Source: Burhinus oedicnemus
Taxonomy: Eukaryota; Chordata; Aves; Charadriiformes; Burhinidae
Reading direction: 5' to 3'
NCBI GenBank assembly: GCA_008921705.1
Contig: VFFE01007601.1
Location: forward strand, 693,827-757,826
Length of the DNA stretch: 64,000 bases
Within the stretch, counting starts at the first letter, position 1. Every line of letters begins with the position of its first letter. Below the pieces are notes generated by a model, which was not told the DNA's origin, did no database searches, and worked only from the letters and a program-made list of their open reading frames with translations. Positions 14,001 through 25,532 of the stretch are shown here, one piece after another. Position numbers and translations under genes: made by a program.

Positions 14001-14385
14001 GAAATAAAAATGAGGAGAACAAAGACACAGCCATATTTGATGTAAAGACTGTCAGCGGCTATGTGATGGACAGGTGATCGTATGTGCTTTGGCTGCAGAA
14101 GGGGAGCCAGTGTAACAGCTCTCGGGAGTGAGTTTCCCAGGACAGCATCTATTTTCTTGGGGCTGGGGCCTCAAACATAGCCCCAGGCCAGAGACAGCAC
14201 GTCCACACAGGATTTCCAGCTCCTGTTTGAAAGTCTGGGTGACCTTTAGCACTCCTGCTATGCCTGTGCAAGCAAAGCTCCCCACTCTGAACTTCCTTTG
14301 GTTCACACACCACTAGTAAGAGGGAAGATATTGTAGGTAAAGCACTGAGAAATGCATGCAAAGGAGAAAGGGTCTGTGGGTCTGC
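11023..14385. other. Intergenic, no gene recognised; GGA microsatellite
   Basis: No convincing exon. A G/T-rich stretch at 11250-11295 contains a CACGTG E-box (11285-11290). A pure (GGA)n tract covers 11813-11835. Open frames of up to 135 codons occur on both strands at 12.4-12.9 kb but overlap each other and show no motif. Confidence 0.6.
11813..11835 (+). repeat. (GGA)n microsatellite
   Basis: Pure GGA repeat of 23 bp, flanked by GCGGTGGC and GCGGCA. It reads as polyarginine in one frame, which is a composition effect. Confidence 0.95.
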
Positions 14386-14510
14386 CACCAAGCTCTTGTG
14401 CAATCTCGTACAAATCATTTCTCACATCTGTGCATCCGTTCCCAATCTGTGATGTGAAAATAGCAGTATTTCATCTCACCCATACACTGTTGTCCTAAAG
14501 TATATAATCC
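14386..14510 (-). repeat. MIR-like CORE-SINE relic, antisense
   Basis: The plus strand reads like the reverse complement of MIR: TACAAATCATTTCTCACATC, then CCCAATCTGTGATGTGAAAA, then ATTTCATCTCACCCATACAC and TTGTCCTAAAG. These parallel the MIR blocks for CAAGTCACTTAACCTCTC, CCCCATCTGTAAAATGG and the bases around TTGTGAGGAT. Confidence 0.65.
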
Positions 14511-17500
14511 TGCAGGGAAAAACTGCCTATTCCCTGGTTAATATATGGAGTCTAGCGCCATAGGGCACTTTTTCTCCTACCTGTTTCCACATGTTGTGTC
14601 TGGGCTTTGCAATGACTGTCATTTGGGGTAAACCGCGACAACTTTGTGTTACGTGCATTTGTGTCCAGCCTCGAAACGTTATTTCATTCCCTGAGGTGTG
14701 TGCTGTTATCAGGTAAATGAAACGTCCCAGTCCCCTGGTAATTACTCATTAGGTAAGATTTAATGTGTGTGTGTGCAGGGCTGGCAGCTGCAAGTGGATC
14801 CCACAGGAGGTCTGTGAGCCAAGCTTATGTCAGCTTTAGGGTAAGGATGGGTGAGTAACTGGAGTAAAGATAACAAAACTGTAAGCTCAGTACCAGTTTG
14901 CTCAAAACTTAACCCAAAACCTTTTCTTTTCATCACAAGGCCAAACTCACCATTCAGATCAGAAGGCTATGAGACTTGGGGTGGATTTGCACTCACATCT
15001 AGAACACATCACAGATCTGGACTGAGGCAAAGCGATGTTTGGGACCCAAATCCAGCTGCCACCTGTGACTGGTTTTTCTATCCGTACATCCCCGAGGTCT
15101 GAAAAATGTTTTTAGCCTCTTGTGTTTCTTACACACTTGTTCCATGTTTGTACCAGAATTACTGTTTTCCTGTTCAGAAGACTGCCTCTGCAATATTTCC
15201 TGGCTGAGTAAGGGAGGCAGCCGTGGTCACACCAATTTTGACTGGAGACCATCTGGAAATCCAGGTGAATATAGGCACAAGCTAAGGAACAGCACACAAA
15301 CACATGGTGGACGTTACACCAAAGAAATCAAGTGAGTGGAAAGATATTATCTGGCTGACAGTTAAGAGTGGGGGATTGATGAGCCACACAAATCTCAGAC
15401 AAAACCCTGTTCTTGGAGTCTAGGCCTAAGACTGGTCTGGTTGATGTCCAGCCATCCTAAGCTGGTTGATGTAAGAACTTGATACTGGTGGGATAGGCTG
15501 GACTTTGAGGCTTATTTAAAATGAGTCTGATGCAGTAAAGGTGCAGAAAAGAGCTGTCTGGGAGATGTGGGGAGCAAACTTTTTCTTGCAGGCTCCAGCG
15601 GCAGGGACATAATGAAGAAGAGCACTGGTGACATTACAGCTCCTGGGGCCCTGGAAATTCTGCCTGTTTGGCCTTTCCTGGTTTCCACCATCTTCTGTTC
15701 TCTCTTTGTTGTTCACCCACATAATTACATAAGATATCACCAGCTAAAACTGCATCTGCCTCCTTAATAGATGGCTCATTATCTAGGGAGGGAAACAGAA
15801 AGGGCAAAAGCGTTTATGTGCCAACGGCACAACTGAGATGCTCATGTGCATTACAGGAGAAGGAAAGGGTGTAACCCGTCTGTCCTAATTTATAGCCAGA
15901 TGGGCTGAAAGAGTCAAGGTGTAATGAAGGTCAGTGTGGCTGGCGATGGGCTGGAGGCAGTGCAAGGTTACTGTGTTGATACAAAAGCAATTAGTTCTCC
16001 AACAAAGTCCCTCTCTCACGCAGCGGAACAGAGTGAGGCAGTTCTCTGTATTTGAAAGTACTCCCATAGCTTTGATCTTTTCCTCTTTTCTGGAAATATA
16101 AGCTTGCAAAGAGGGTCTGGCTTCGTCTGGGATGATGTATTGGGCCATGTGGTGCTGGCCTTTCAAAGCAATATAGGCAGGCCTGCTGTTCTCCATACTG
16201 CAACATTCTGGAGAAGTCTCCTAATATTCTGGTTACTGCAGTAATGGCAACACACTGCTGCAATGCCAGATACCCTGCCTGCTCAGAAATGCTATGAGAT
16301 CACTTCTTCTCATGACAGTGGTTTTTTGTCCAGTTTCAGCCACACACAGGATATTTAGTTATGAGTGAAAATGAAAAAGCAAATGACAGAGAACAAGGTC
16401 TTCTACCAAAAACTCCATCTCCAGGGACTTTGAAATGTGGAACCATGTAACCATACTAGCTTGGAAGCAGCCCTTTAGCCCTGCATACTCTTCATTGTCA
16501 GATATGTCCCATTCTGATTAGTATATTGTGGCAACCAACTGTAGACAGGTATTTCTTTTATTGATATTTAAAATAAACACTTGTTTTGAACTCAGGACAG
16601 AGCTGTATTGGTGCCAGGTATCAGGCCCAGTTTCAGTAGAGCTTGTGGCATGTATGTACTGAGCTAACCATACAGTGGCAGGTTTCGTGCAGCTGCTTAT
16701 GCTGGCAGGAGACCGAAATGTTGCTGTGGGCTCCCCCAGCCATAAAAATCCATGAAGTTTTGCAGCTGTAGTTTCATTTCATTTCACTGTTTAACCGCCT
16801 TCTTTCTTGATTTTCTTTTATTTCCTCTATATGTTTCCCGCACAGAAAGTCTACGATTCCAAGTTGCATTTTGAGAAAGTTTTAAAATTAACTTCTCGAT
16901 TTATGTGAGATGACCCTGGGTTTTGGTAATAAAATGCGGTGAGGGGGTGGGGGGAGAGGAAAAGAGAAAACTTCTCAGTAGGGGGTGAGTGCTGATGACT
17001 TTAACGAAGTCAGTGTAATATGCTGTTCTGCTGACTTCTGCTTTCTTTAATTACCTTCTGAATCCCAAGAAGCTGAACCGTGCCTCACCAGCTCATTATG
17101 TCCCCCGGGTTTGCTCTCCCCAACAAATAGGTTCTTTCCCTGCAGTCTCTGGAGGCTCTTTGTTGCTGCTCTGATACATCAGATGTGTTTGTTTTGCACA
17201 TTGATGTTTGTGTTTTCCGCACTGCTTGTGTTTTCCAATTCCTTGGAGCAGTGAGGATGCTGCTGAATTGTCAGAATCACCGTAGGATGCTGAGTTGAGG
17301 TTACTGTCAATGGTCTCATTATGTTAACAAGGGATATTTTAAGAAATACAAAAGATGTGGCATTTACTTTCTTGGGAGAGGGAAGAGAGAGAGAGAGAAC
17401 GTGTGTGGATGAATGGACTTACCCTGCAGGTTTTAATTACGTCCCCGCCACTGTTCAGTTAGAAATGACTGACTGGCTGTCTCCCCATCATTTGCTAGCC

Positions 17501-20500
17501 AGAGCAACGATGACTTCTGATTTGTATTCCCAGGCTGCCCGCAGTGTGCTTGGCAGCATGCACACATTGCGTGCCAATGCATGCAAGGCAATGTGACCCT
17601 TCCTCCTGAAGAGTTCCTCGTCCTCGTACCTGAAATAGGCACAGCAATGGGACATGCAGCATCACAGCATCTTCATGCAGACGTAAGTCAGGGATGCTGT
17701 GGTCTTGTTCCCTCCTTTGAGCCAGCACTAGCATCGTTGTGGCTGGAATGCGAGTCAGTTTGGGAAACTGAGCTGGGAGAGAAGTAATGCTATGAGAAGA
17801 AAGTAATTAACTCCCTATACACTTGCCTTGTGGAGAAACAAGACTAGGTGTGGCCAGGGCTAAGGAGAAGATGGCACCCTCCTCTTTGCTCAGATGGGCT
17901 CTCTCCCTCCAGATATTCTCAAGGGAGAATATCAAAAGGAAGGATATTGCCTGCAAATCTTCTGCCTTAAATGAAATGGAGACCTTTGCACAGCCCACAG
18001 TTCTGAAGCAAAGGGAGCAAGTTCATTCCCTTCCTCCCTGTTGTCAGGCCGTTGGGAGGTAGTTGGCGCAGCCCTTATCAAAGGAAATGCGGGCCTTTCC
18101 TTAATCTTGTCTGCTCAGTGGTGGTGTGTAAACACAGATCAATAAGGTGACACAAATCCTATCCTGTTACCAGTATTCAGCAGCAAATGAAGCACCCTTA
18201 GGCTTAGCATATTATCATTTCATGCATTTACAATTAAAGACTTAGATAAGATTAATTACTTTCAGGGTAACTCTTTACAATTGTCTCCTTATAATGGAGT
18301 TTGTAACCAGTCCAGTGCGGCTTTGTCACTAGGAGAAATTAACAGTTGGATAGAAAAAGTTTATTTAACAGGCCTTGTGCTTCTCTTATATTTCCTTTAA
18401 GAGAAAAATAACTCCCTAGCAAAAAGCACATCCAACACTGATAGTGAACTTGATAGAGAACTGTCTACAACTGGCTTTTTTTCTTTATTTTTGTTGCTCC
18501 AAGTATAAATATTTTAGGCACCCTGTTCTTCTGAACCCCCTGAGTAGATGAAATGTAGCAATATTACAGTAGAAAAGAGCCATACGTGCTGGATGGCACC
18601 ACCAAATTCCAGTACCTATCTCTGACAGCTTTTTTCCATACAAAATGCTGAGAGAAGGGAAAGGAAAGTAGACTCTCAATTCATCAGCTGTGTATTCATT
18701 TATGTTACTCTGCCTTGTGCCCAGCTGAAAGAGACCAACTGGGTCCAACAAAAGTGCTGGCCCCTCAGCTGATGGAGGGACTGCGAAGCAAAACCCAGCA
18801 TTGCCGCAAGGAATAGGGTACAGAGTTGGGTGGTATTTCCCCGGAGGAGATGCCACTGCCTGAGGAAGAGCCCTGTGACTGCTGGTCAGGCAAAGCGCTG
18901 ATGTTAGTATCAGAAGAAGTGGACAGGCTCTCTGGTCTGCTACCACCTGCGTACCTCAACCACAGCTTGGCCAGAATGGCTAACTGAATTTTATGGTTGT
19001 GCCTGGCCTTGCAATATATGGACCAGGAAGCATTATCTTTAGAGGTGTATATTAATTTATCCCACATGGGACAACCATTTCTGTTTTTCTTTCCCAAGGC
19101 AGCATGCAGGGATGTTGATTAGTACTCACTGTAACACCATTCACTGTGCTTGGGGGTTAAAGCACAAGCAATAAAAAGCCCTTACCTCCAAAACAACAAC
19201 AAAAAGCTGAGATTTCATGGTAGGTTGGTTTTGCTGGATGGCCTGTTTCTGAATTTTGAGGCTTCCTACTGCCCACATCTTTCAGTCCTGTGAACTAGTA
19301 ACCTGTGCTTTTACTTTTGGTATTAACTCTTGAGGGTCTTAGATACTGCTCTGACTGTCAAGAAGATGGGCTTCCTGGCAAACACCTTCTATCAAAAGAT
19401 CTGTGGGAGAAGCCTTGCTTAAGCTGCTGAGTTGTAATGCAAAAAAACACGGGAGTTAGGTGGGAAATGTGCAACTCCCCCTCAATCCTTTCCCATTTTC
19501 TAACGAGCTCTTGTTTGCTCCCTAGTTACAAGATCACGAAGCAGTTGTCTTCTCATTTCTGAAATATCAGCAAACCCTCCTCCGCAAAACTGCAAATGTT
19601 TTGAATAATAAAATGAAGGGTGAGATTTTTCAGGCTTGGCTGGGGGAGCAGAACGACTCGTCTCCACTACAATGAAAAGGGACTGGATCTCTACATGTCC
19701 TGGGCAGCCCTGCTTGGAGCATCACACCTGGGACTTTTCAGTCTGTTACATGCCAAGAAGTGACAGCAGCAGAGGACCTCTGCTCGTCATTCAAAGATAG
19801 AGAAGGATCTATTTCAAAAACGAAGAGCTCCTGAGCTGGTCTTCTGTTGGTGTCTGACGGCAGCTTGTTCAAATGTAAGTCAATCACCTTACTTAACAGC
19901 TCTGCCCAAGAAGCAGCTGTAGGACTGATCCATAATATGACTTTGTAATGCATTGGCAGCATTGTTTTACTGCAGGTTTTTTACACACAGAGTATTCACA
20001 TCACACTGACTTCCCATAGCATGAGGTGTTTATCTCCTGGGTGAGGATTGGCACAGCACTGTACCACGAAGTCTAGTATAGCTGAATAAGTGGTTTAGTG
20101 TAATCCTTCTCAGGATTGCTGTCCTGAAGGGATTCCTGGGAAGGCCCTATGCTTGTGCCAGGCTCTTAGGTGACTTTCAATCATGTTTTTGAGGGGGCTT
20201 TTTGGAGTTTGTGCAGCTTTTCTGTGATGCAGTCTGTCTCCAAGACATCTGGGCAGTGGTTGGGTCAGCGAAGACCATCGCAAAGCTTAAAGACAATTGG
20301 TATAGCTGTATGAAGACCCCATTGAGTCACCAGATGATCGAAGTATGACTCTGACAAGTAGGCACCCCAGTACAGGCTTCAAACAGGGTCCTGCCAGGAC
20401 AGTTGTGTTTGCTGTTGATGTCTGGCATATCTAGATGTTGATCCTCAACATACTGTCGTTTTGCATTAAGGCACCTTCAGAACAGCAAATTATGTTCAGC

Positions 20501-21344
20501 ACAGCTCCAGGCGTGCTCTGCAGTAGCAGGGTAAGAGTGCTGTCACTGCACTGTCCAGGCAATTGGAAATCTGTTTCCTAGTGTTTAGAATAAAGAGCAA
20601 ACAGGAGCTACTCAAAGTCACAGCAATTTGCATCCTTTATCCTCTCTTCTTATTTTGTTGATAGCTACTTGGTGAAATTTTCTGGTCTGGGTTATGTAGG
20701 AAGTTTTGTCCCAGTTCACACATCTCAAGTGCAGAAGAGACCTTTGAATTAAAGTTACTAAACAAAGTTTTCCAACAGGAAAAGAAAGAAAGCAGTGCCA
20801 GTCTGTCTTAGAGTGACATTTCTAGGCTAAGAAGGTCATATACAATGATGAAACAGAAGGTCCTACAATAACAAAACAGAAATGATGGTAGCTGCAACAG
20901 GACCTTGACGGTGAGGGAGATTTTAAGCAGTCCAGATATAAAGCATATCCTTGGGGCTCTGGCAAGGATGCAAACTTCTCTCCCACACAACCTCAGTCAC
21001 TCTTGAAAAGCCAAGTTCTGGAATATTAAAAGGCAAAAATATTCCAGCAACAACAACAACAAATATGTAAATCAGATGTTAAATGATTACTAATGATGTT
21101 ATCAATGTCATGTATAATTGGGAGGGAGAGGAGGGAGAAAGAAACACTCAACATTCTTCAGGTTTATTTTTTAATTATTCAACAATTATTGATGGTACTA
21201 AAGCAAACTAACACCAGGGTTTTGCAGAGAGGTTTCAACTTTATAGTGGAGAAGGCATTGCGGTGTTTGGTGGAGGAGGGCAAATGGATTCCCGCAGTAC
21301 AAAATAAGCCAAAGTAAGAATCAAATACTAAGATCTGTGGAAAG
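14511..21344. other. Intergenic, no gene recognised
   Basis: No convincing exon or repeat. Small items are (TG)6 at 14764-14775, a GA-rich stretch near 17385-17398, and an AT-rich stretch at 18170-18370 with GATA, TTAATTA-type and CCTTATAATGG (CArG-like but one base too long) motifs. There is also a (CAA)5 run at 21048-21062. Open frames are at most 153 codons and lack motifs. Confidence 0.6.
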
Positions 21345-21372
21345 ATAGGGCTTTTGCCATAGGGCTTTTGCC
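21345..21372. repeat. Perfect tandem duplication of a 14-mer
   Basis: ATAGGGCTTTTGCC occurs twice head to tail, at 21345-21358 and 21359-21372, with no mismatch. It is probably a replication-slippage product. Confidence 0.95.
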
Positions 21373-23029
21373 TGGACAGCGAATTTTAGCTTTCTTTTCC
21401 AGAACCCAAATGCCTGGAGGCACCTCGAGCAGATTGAAGTGTGTATTGCTGTGCCATCCCGGCATGGTTCCCATGGGGTGGTCGTATGCCCAGGCCATCC
21501 TGCTAGCAGTGCTCCAGTGCAGGTGTGTGCCGTGTGCTCTGCCGGGGCACGCAGAGATGTGACAACCACGTGAACATGTTGCAGAGGCTGCGTACATGTA
21601 GCTCTCCAGAAATAACCCAGAGACATGATCAGACAGTTAGGAGACATAATTGTTCCGGCAGCCCAGCTGGGCCACAAGATATTTGTGGGCAGCAGAGCTG
21701 CAGCAGGGAAATCGGGCAGTCGGTGCTTCCCTTGTGCACAACGGCCAGGGCACACATCCCAGCTGTGTGTGTACAGCACTCCTTTTGCTGCTGGAGCAAG
21801 GTGTGAAGAGCACTGGGCCCGGTCAGTTATTTAACTGTCAGTCTTGAACTTTATCCTTGACCTTTCTGAAAAACTCCGTGTTTTACTGTTGCATTGGGAA
21901 CTCTGAAAAATGCAGGTCCCCTTTTCTCACAGCATTGCAAGTCTCCCTGTGGATCATCTTGTCAAACTATTTAACCCCGCTCTCAAACGTTAAGATTTTC
22001 AGGCCTTTTTGCCATTGACTCTGTTCTTCGGCAGTCTTAGAAGTGAAAAAGGGGTCGGGTTTTGGTGAAAATTTGAATGTTGGCAAAAGTCCCTGAAGTC
22101 AAATAGCGAGAGAATCACTGACTTACTGGGAAAGCCACATGCAGCACCTAAATGCACACATTTAAGCAGTAATTTAAGTAGTTTTTTAGAAATCAGGTTG
22201 CTTTGCTGTGTTGTCTGTTCTCTTCTAGATCTGGCTGGTTTTATTCTGTTGTTAAGAACAAAACACACCTTATTTGCTGCAGAAAACAAAGGCTCATTTA
22301 GGATCCTTACAGCTGATGTTGCGTTTAGGCTGCTGTTTGCCACCGGTTCCTTTGGAGATGAAGCTGGTTTGAGAGGGACCCCCGCCCCGAGCCCTGCTCT
22401 CGTCCTGCCCACCCGCTGCTGCGTGCTGTCCCCCCTGCGCAGGGCAGCCATGGGTGGCCTGTGCTGTGACCCCAACCACTGAAACCACTGGAGAGGGTTT
22501 TTAGGACATTACAAAGGCTGGTTTAACCTGGATTCACAGAGCATCCTAGTGAAAGAAATAACGTAGTAAGTCTAAACAGATCATTTTCTGCTGGATTAAT
22601 GAGCTGAAGCACGTCTTACAAGCCCCAAAGCCAGCACAAAGGAGGCAATGGGAACTTCTCCCGGGAGCGGGGATGGGAACAGGGACAAGCAGAAATGGGA
22701 ACAGGGATGAGCATGGATGGGAGGAGGAAGAGCATTTCCCATTTTTGGTTGCAGCAGCTCCACCATGACATGTCATTTCACCCTCTGTTGTGCCGTTAGG
22801 GTTGAAAATAGCCCTGCTAAAAAAAAAAACAGGCTGTGGTTTGGGCTTGGGTGGATTTTTGTGTGCATGAACCTGGATCAACTCCAGAGCACGGCCCCAC
22901 CACTGCTTGCACTAGCCCCAGCAGAGGAAGTGATTCGGGGATGGGGGAAGCAAAGGGGGAGGGAAGGAGCTGGCAAGGGGGATGCTGAGCCGCTGGGAGA
23001 GGGAGGGGGATTTCTCAACCCCCCTATCA
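21373..23029. other. Intergenic, GC rising towards a CpG island
   Basis: No recognised exon. Open frames of up to 158 codons occur on both strands without motifs. GC content and CpG count rise from about 22370. A purine-rich stretch (GGGATGGGAACAGGGACAAG and similar) lies at 22660-22730. Confidence 0.55.
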
Positions 23030-23475
23030 GTCGGTCGTGACATCAGCCGTGTCGTACAGACCACTTTCCTGTGTGCAACCTGCCTCACCCCGCTCTCACC
23101 GGGGCCGTACGTGGTTTCTCTCCGAAGCCACAGGATCTGACACTGTTGGCGCGCTCTCCCAGACCCCTCATGCTGCTCCAGCCCCGCCGTGGGATGCTGC
23201 GCTCTGGAGCCCTCTGCGCATGCCTGTCTGATGGATCTCCCCTGCCGTTGCCGTGACAAAGGCAACGTAGGCGCTGATGTGAGCCGAGCTGCAAAACCCA
23301 GCGTGCGACTTCCTCTGGAAAGTGGGGGCAATCGCCTCCGCCTCCTCCTCCTCCTCCTCCACCTCCGGTGACAAGTGCGGTGACCTGTGCCAGGCCTTCT
23401 CCCCGCTCGCACAAAGGGGGCCTGACCTTTGGGACCGGTGGCAAGATCTCCTTCAGCCCATTCAGCCGAGACTTT
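23030..23475. promoter_or_regulatory. Orphan CpG island, no gene assigned
   Basis: By hand count there are about 28 CpGs in 410 bp at roughly 60% GC, near 0.7 of expectation, which meets usual CpG-island criteria. It contains a (CCT)n tract (23341-23360) and a GTTGCC...GGCAAC inverted repeat with an 8-nt spacer (23247-23266). The repeat resembles RFX X-box half-sites, but the spacer is too long for a canonical site. No recognisable exon follows on either strand. It may be a promoter for an unannotated transcript or a CpG-rich enhancer. Confidence 0.5.
23341..23360 (+). repeat. (CCT)n microsatellite
   Basis: Twenty bases of pure CCT repeat inside the orphan CpG island. Confidence 0.95.
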
Positions 23476-23888
23476 CTGGAGGTTGTGCTTTCGTCAGTCT
23501 CAAGCTGTAAGGCTTGAGAGGAAACACTGAGTGATGCATTAAAGCTTACACCTTACAGGAGGTGAAACTAAGTGACCTGGTAGTCCACTGGCCTTCAACT
23601 CTAACGTGGGAGCAAATTCAGTTTTCATTTCAGTGCTAGTTGCCATAATGGAATGTCCCCGAAATGTGTCTATCACAGCTCTCGTTGCAATCCAGGCCTT
23701 CATGCAACTGAACTTCGAAGAAATTTGGCCCTACTTGTACTGTGGCTTATTTTGCTATTAAAAGTAATTTTAGTTTCTGATTTGTGATTCTTGTTACTGC
23801 TACCAGTCCCTGGTCCTTTATACATCAATTTAGTATCTGAACATGTTTAGCGTTGCTTCCTGCCTGTGAGAGAGTGGAGTCCTTTTCA

Positions 23889-23995
23889 CCCCATTTGATA
23901 GCTTGGGAATGGAGGCACAGACAGACCATTTTAGAAATAAGTTGGGCATTAACTAGAGCCCCGAGTTTAGGTCCCTGCTTGACCACAGACGTGCT
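23889..23995 (+). repeat. MIR-like CORE-SINE relic
   Basis: CCCCATTTGATAGCTTGGGA, then GGAGGCACAGACAGACC, GTTGGGCATTAACTAGAGCC and CGAGTTTAGGTCCCTGCTTG follow the order of the MIR 3' half (attttacag, gaggcacagag, gacttgccc, gtagagccggg, aacccaggtc). It is strongly diverged. Confidence 0.5.
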
Positions 23996-24164
23996 TTGTC
24001 ATCTCACTTACACGTGCATGTTTGGTTTTTAAGCTGGTCTTAAGTGACGACATACGGTTTAAGGTACCAGACTCTCAGAGTTAATCTAAGGACCAAGGAT
24101 CTCAGACAGTTTTTAGTGGTATATGGGCACTTCGGACAAAGCATCAGATACTTTTTTGTGTTCT

Positions 24165-24262
24165 TAGGGGAAAAAACTGAGGTCAGAAACCAAACTTTCT
24201 CAGGAAATTTGTGGCCCAAGCAAGAGAGAGGACCCAGGTCTCCTGAGCTCCAACCATTTAAC
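24165..24262 (+). repeat. MIR-like CORE-SINE relic
   Basis: AGGGGAAAAAACTGAGGTCAG, then GTGGCCCAAGCAAGAGAGAG and GACCCAGGTCTCCTGAGCTC match the MIR blocks for gaggaaactgaggcacag, cttgcccaaggtcac and aacccaggtctcctgactc. It lies about 170 bp from a similar relic in the same orientation. Confidence 0.6.
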
Positions 24263-25471
24263 TTTTTCTTCCCCACCCCCAAGCCTGTCTGAGAGCACAT
24301 GCTTGGAAGGATGCCTGTTTAGATACAGTACAGACCTTTATTCTTCTCTCCTCACAAATGTAAACTTCTAGGAGGTCGTACATGTTTGGCAGGAAAGTCA
24401 CGTCACTTAATATACCCACTTTGTGTACGTAGACAAAACGTCGGGACCAGGACTGAATGTGTGGGTATGAGGAGAGAAATCCCATCTGTGCAGCGGAGCA
24501 GGAGCTCCGTTTTGGTTATGATTTCTCCTCACCAGCTGGTCCGAGTAATTACACAACGTATCAAGCCAAGTAATCCCGCTTCGTATAATATGTAAATTCA
24601 CTTACAACCATCTCTTAAGGCAAAGAAGATATACACTGTGTGTCCTCCTTTAACTACTTCTTTTAAGAGTGCGATCAACAAGCTATTAATTAGCTGGTTA
24701 GCTTAACAGCCTTCGAGGAGGCTATGCCTGTTTTCCTTTTCCCCAGACCATGCACCCCACTCCTGGGAACCGCTGAGCTCATGTCAGGATGAGACAAGAA
24801 GGTACAGTGGAAAAGAGTAAGGTCAACCAAGCTCCGCTTCCCCACAAACAGACAACTTAGTCATGAAGATGAAACCCCGGGGAAGGGAGGACTCCACGAG
24901 AGAGGGGCAACAGGTGGAGGAATCATGAAACACATCCCAGCAAATCCATTATGGACAAGTATTAGCACTTCATCTGCAGCACATGACATTGTATCACTGT
25001 TCCAGCTGCTGAGGCTTTGAACCGTCTTGTGAAACTTGTTCGAAACCCTGGAGGAGGATTTAGCTCCTAAAGCTCTCCAACCTGTTTCAGCAGGGGTTTG
25101 TGGGCAGTTAACAATTATTGGCAGGACAAGGCCGATGACCTAATGCCTGTGCTGACGTGAAGGAGACAGGCTGAGGTTGTGATTTAGGCCTCTTTTTAGG
25201 AACTATTATCAAGGGGGAGCCTGTTTGCCTTTTCTCTGTAAAATACAAAGCAAATGTATGCACACATACACGCACGTGGGTGATTGACTTGTTTGGCTCT
25301 TGGTGCCTTATCCCGGGCACCTGCTTGCATAGCTGTGACGTCCAGAGGGACCTTTGGGATTTCACGTACTGCAAGGACGTGTTGTGTATTGTGTGGCATC
25401 CTCAAAAATCCCCATGCTAAGCAAAGCAAATGCAAAGCTAGAGAGCAGGTCATGTTGGAAATGAAGAGGCC
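24263..25471. other. Intergenic, no gene recognised
   Basis: Nothing recognisable except short open frames and a GTTCGAAACCC piece at about 25038 that resembles a tRNA B-box. It has no A-box or cloverleaf around it. Confidence 0.6.
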
Positions 25472-25532
25472 GAAGGGAAGGGAAGGGAAGGGAAGGGAAG
25501 GGAAGGGAAGGGAAGGGAAGGGAAGGGAAGGG
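25472..25532 (+). repeat. (GAAGG)n pentanucleotide microsatellite
   Basis: Sixty-one bases of pure GAAGG repeat, just over 12 units. Read as GGGAA it gives a series of GGG runs with 2-nt loops on the plus strand, which is ideal for G-quadruplex formation. The KGREG-repeat open frame here is only a by-product. Confidence 0.98.

Noticed and set aside
21018..21047. 10-bp perfect inverted repeat around a 10-nt loop (CTGGAATATT...)
   Set aside because: About one such pairing is expected by chance in 64 kb.
25030..25045. tRNA B-box-like GTTCGAAACCC
   Set aside because: No A-box, acceptor stem or cloverleaf can be folded around it.
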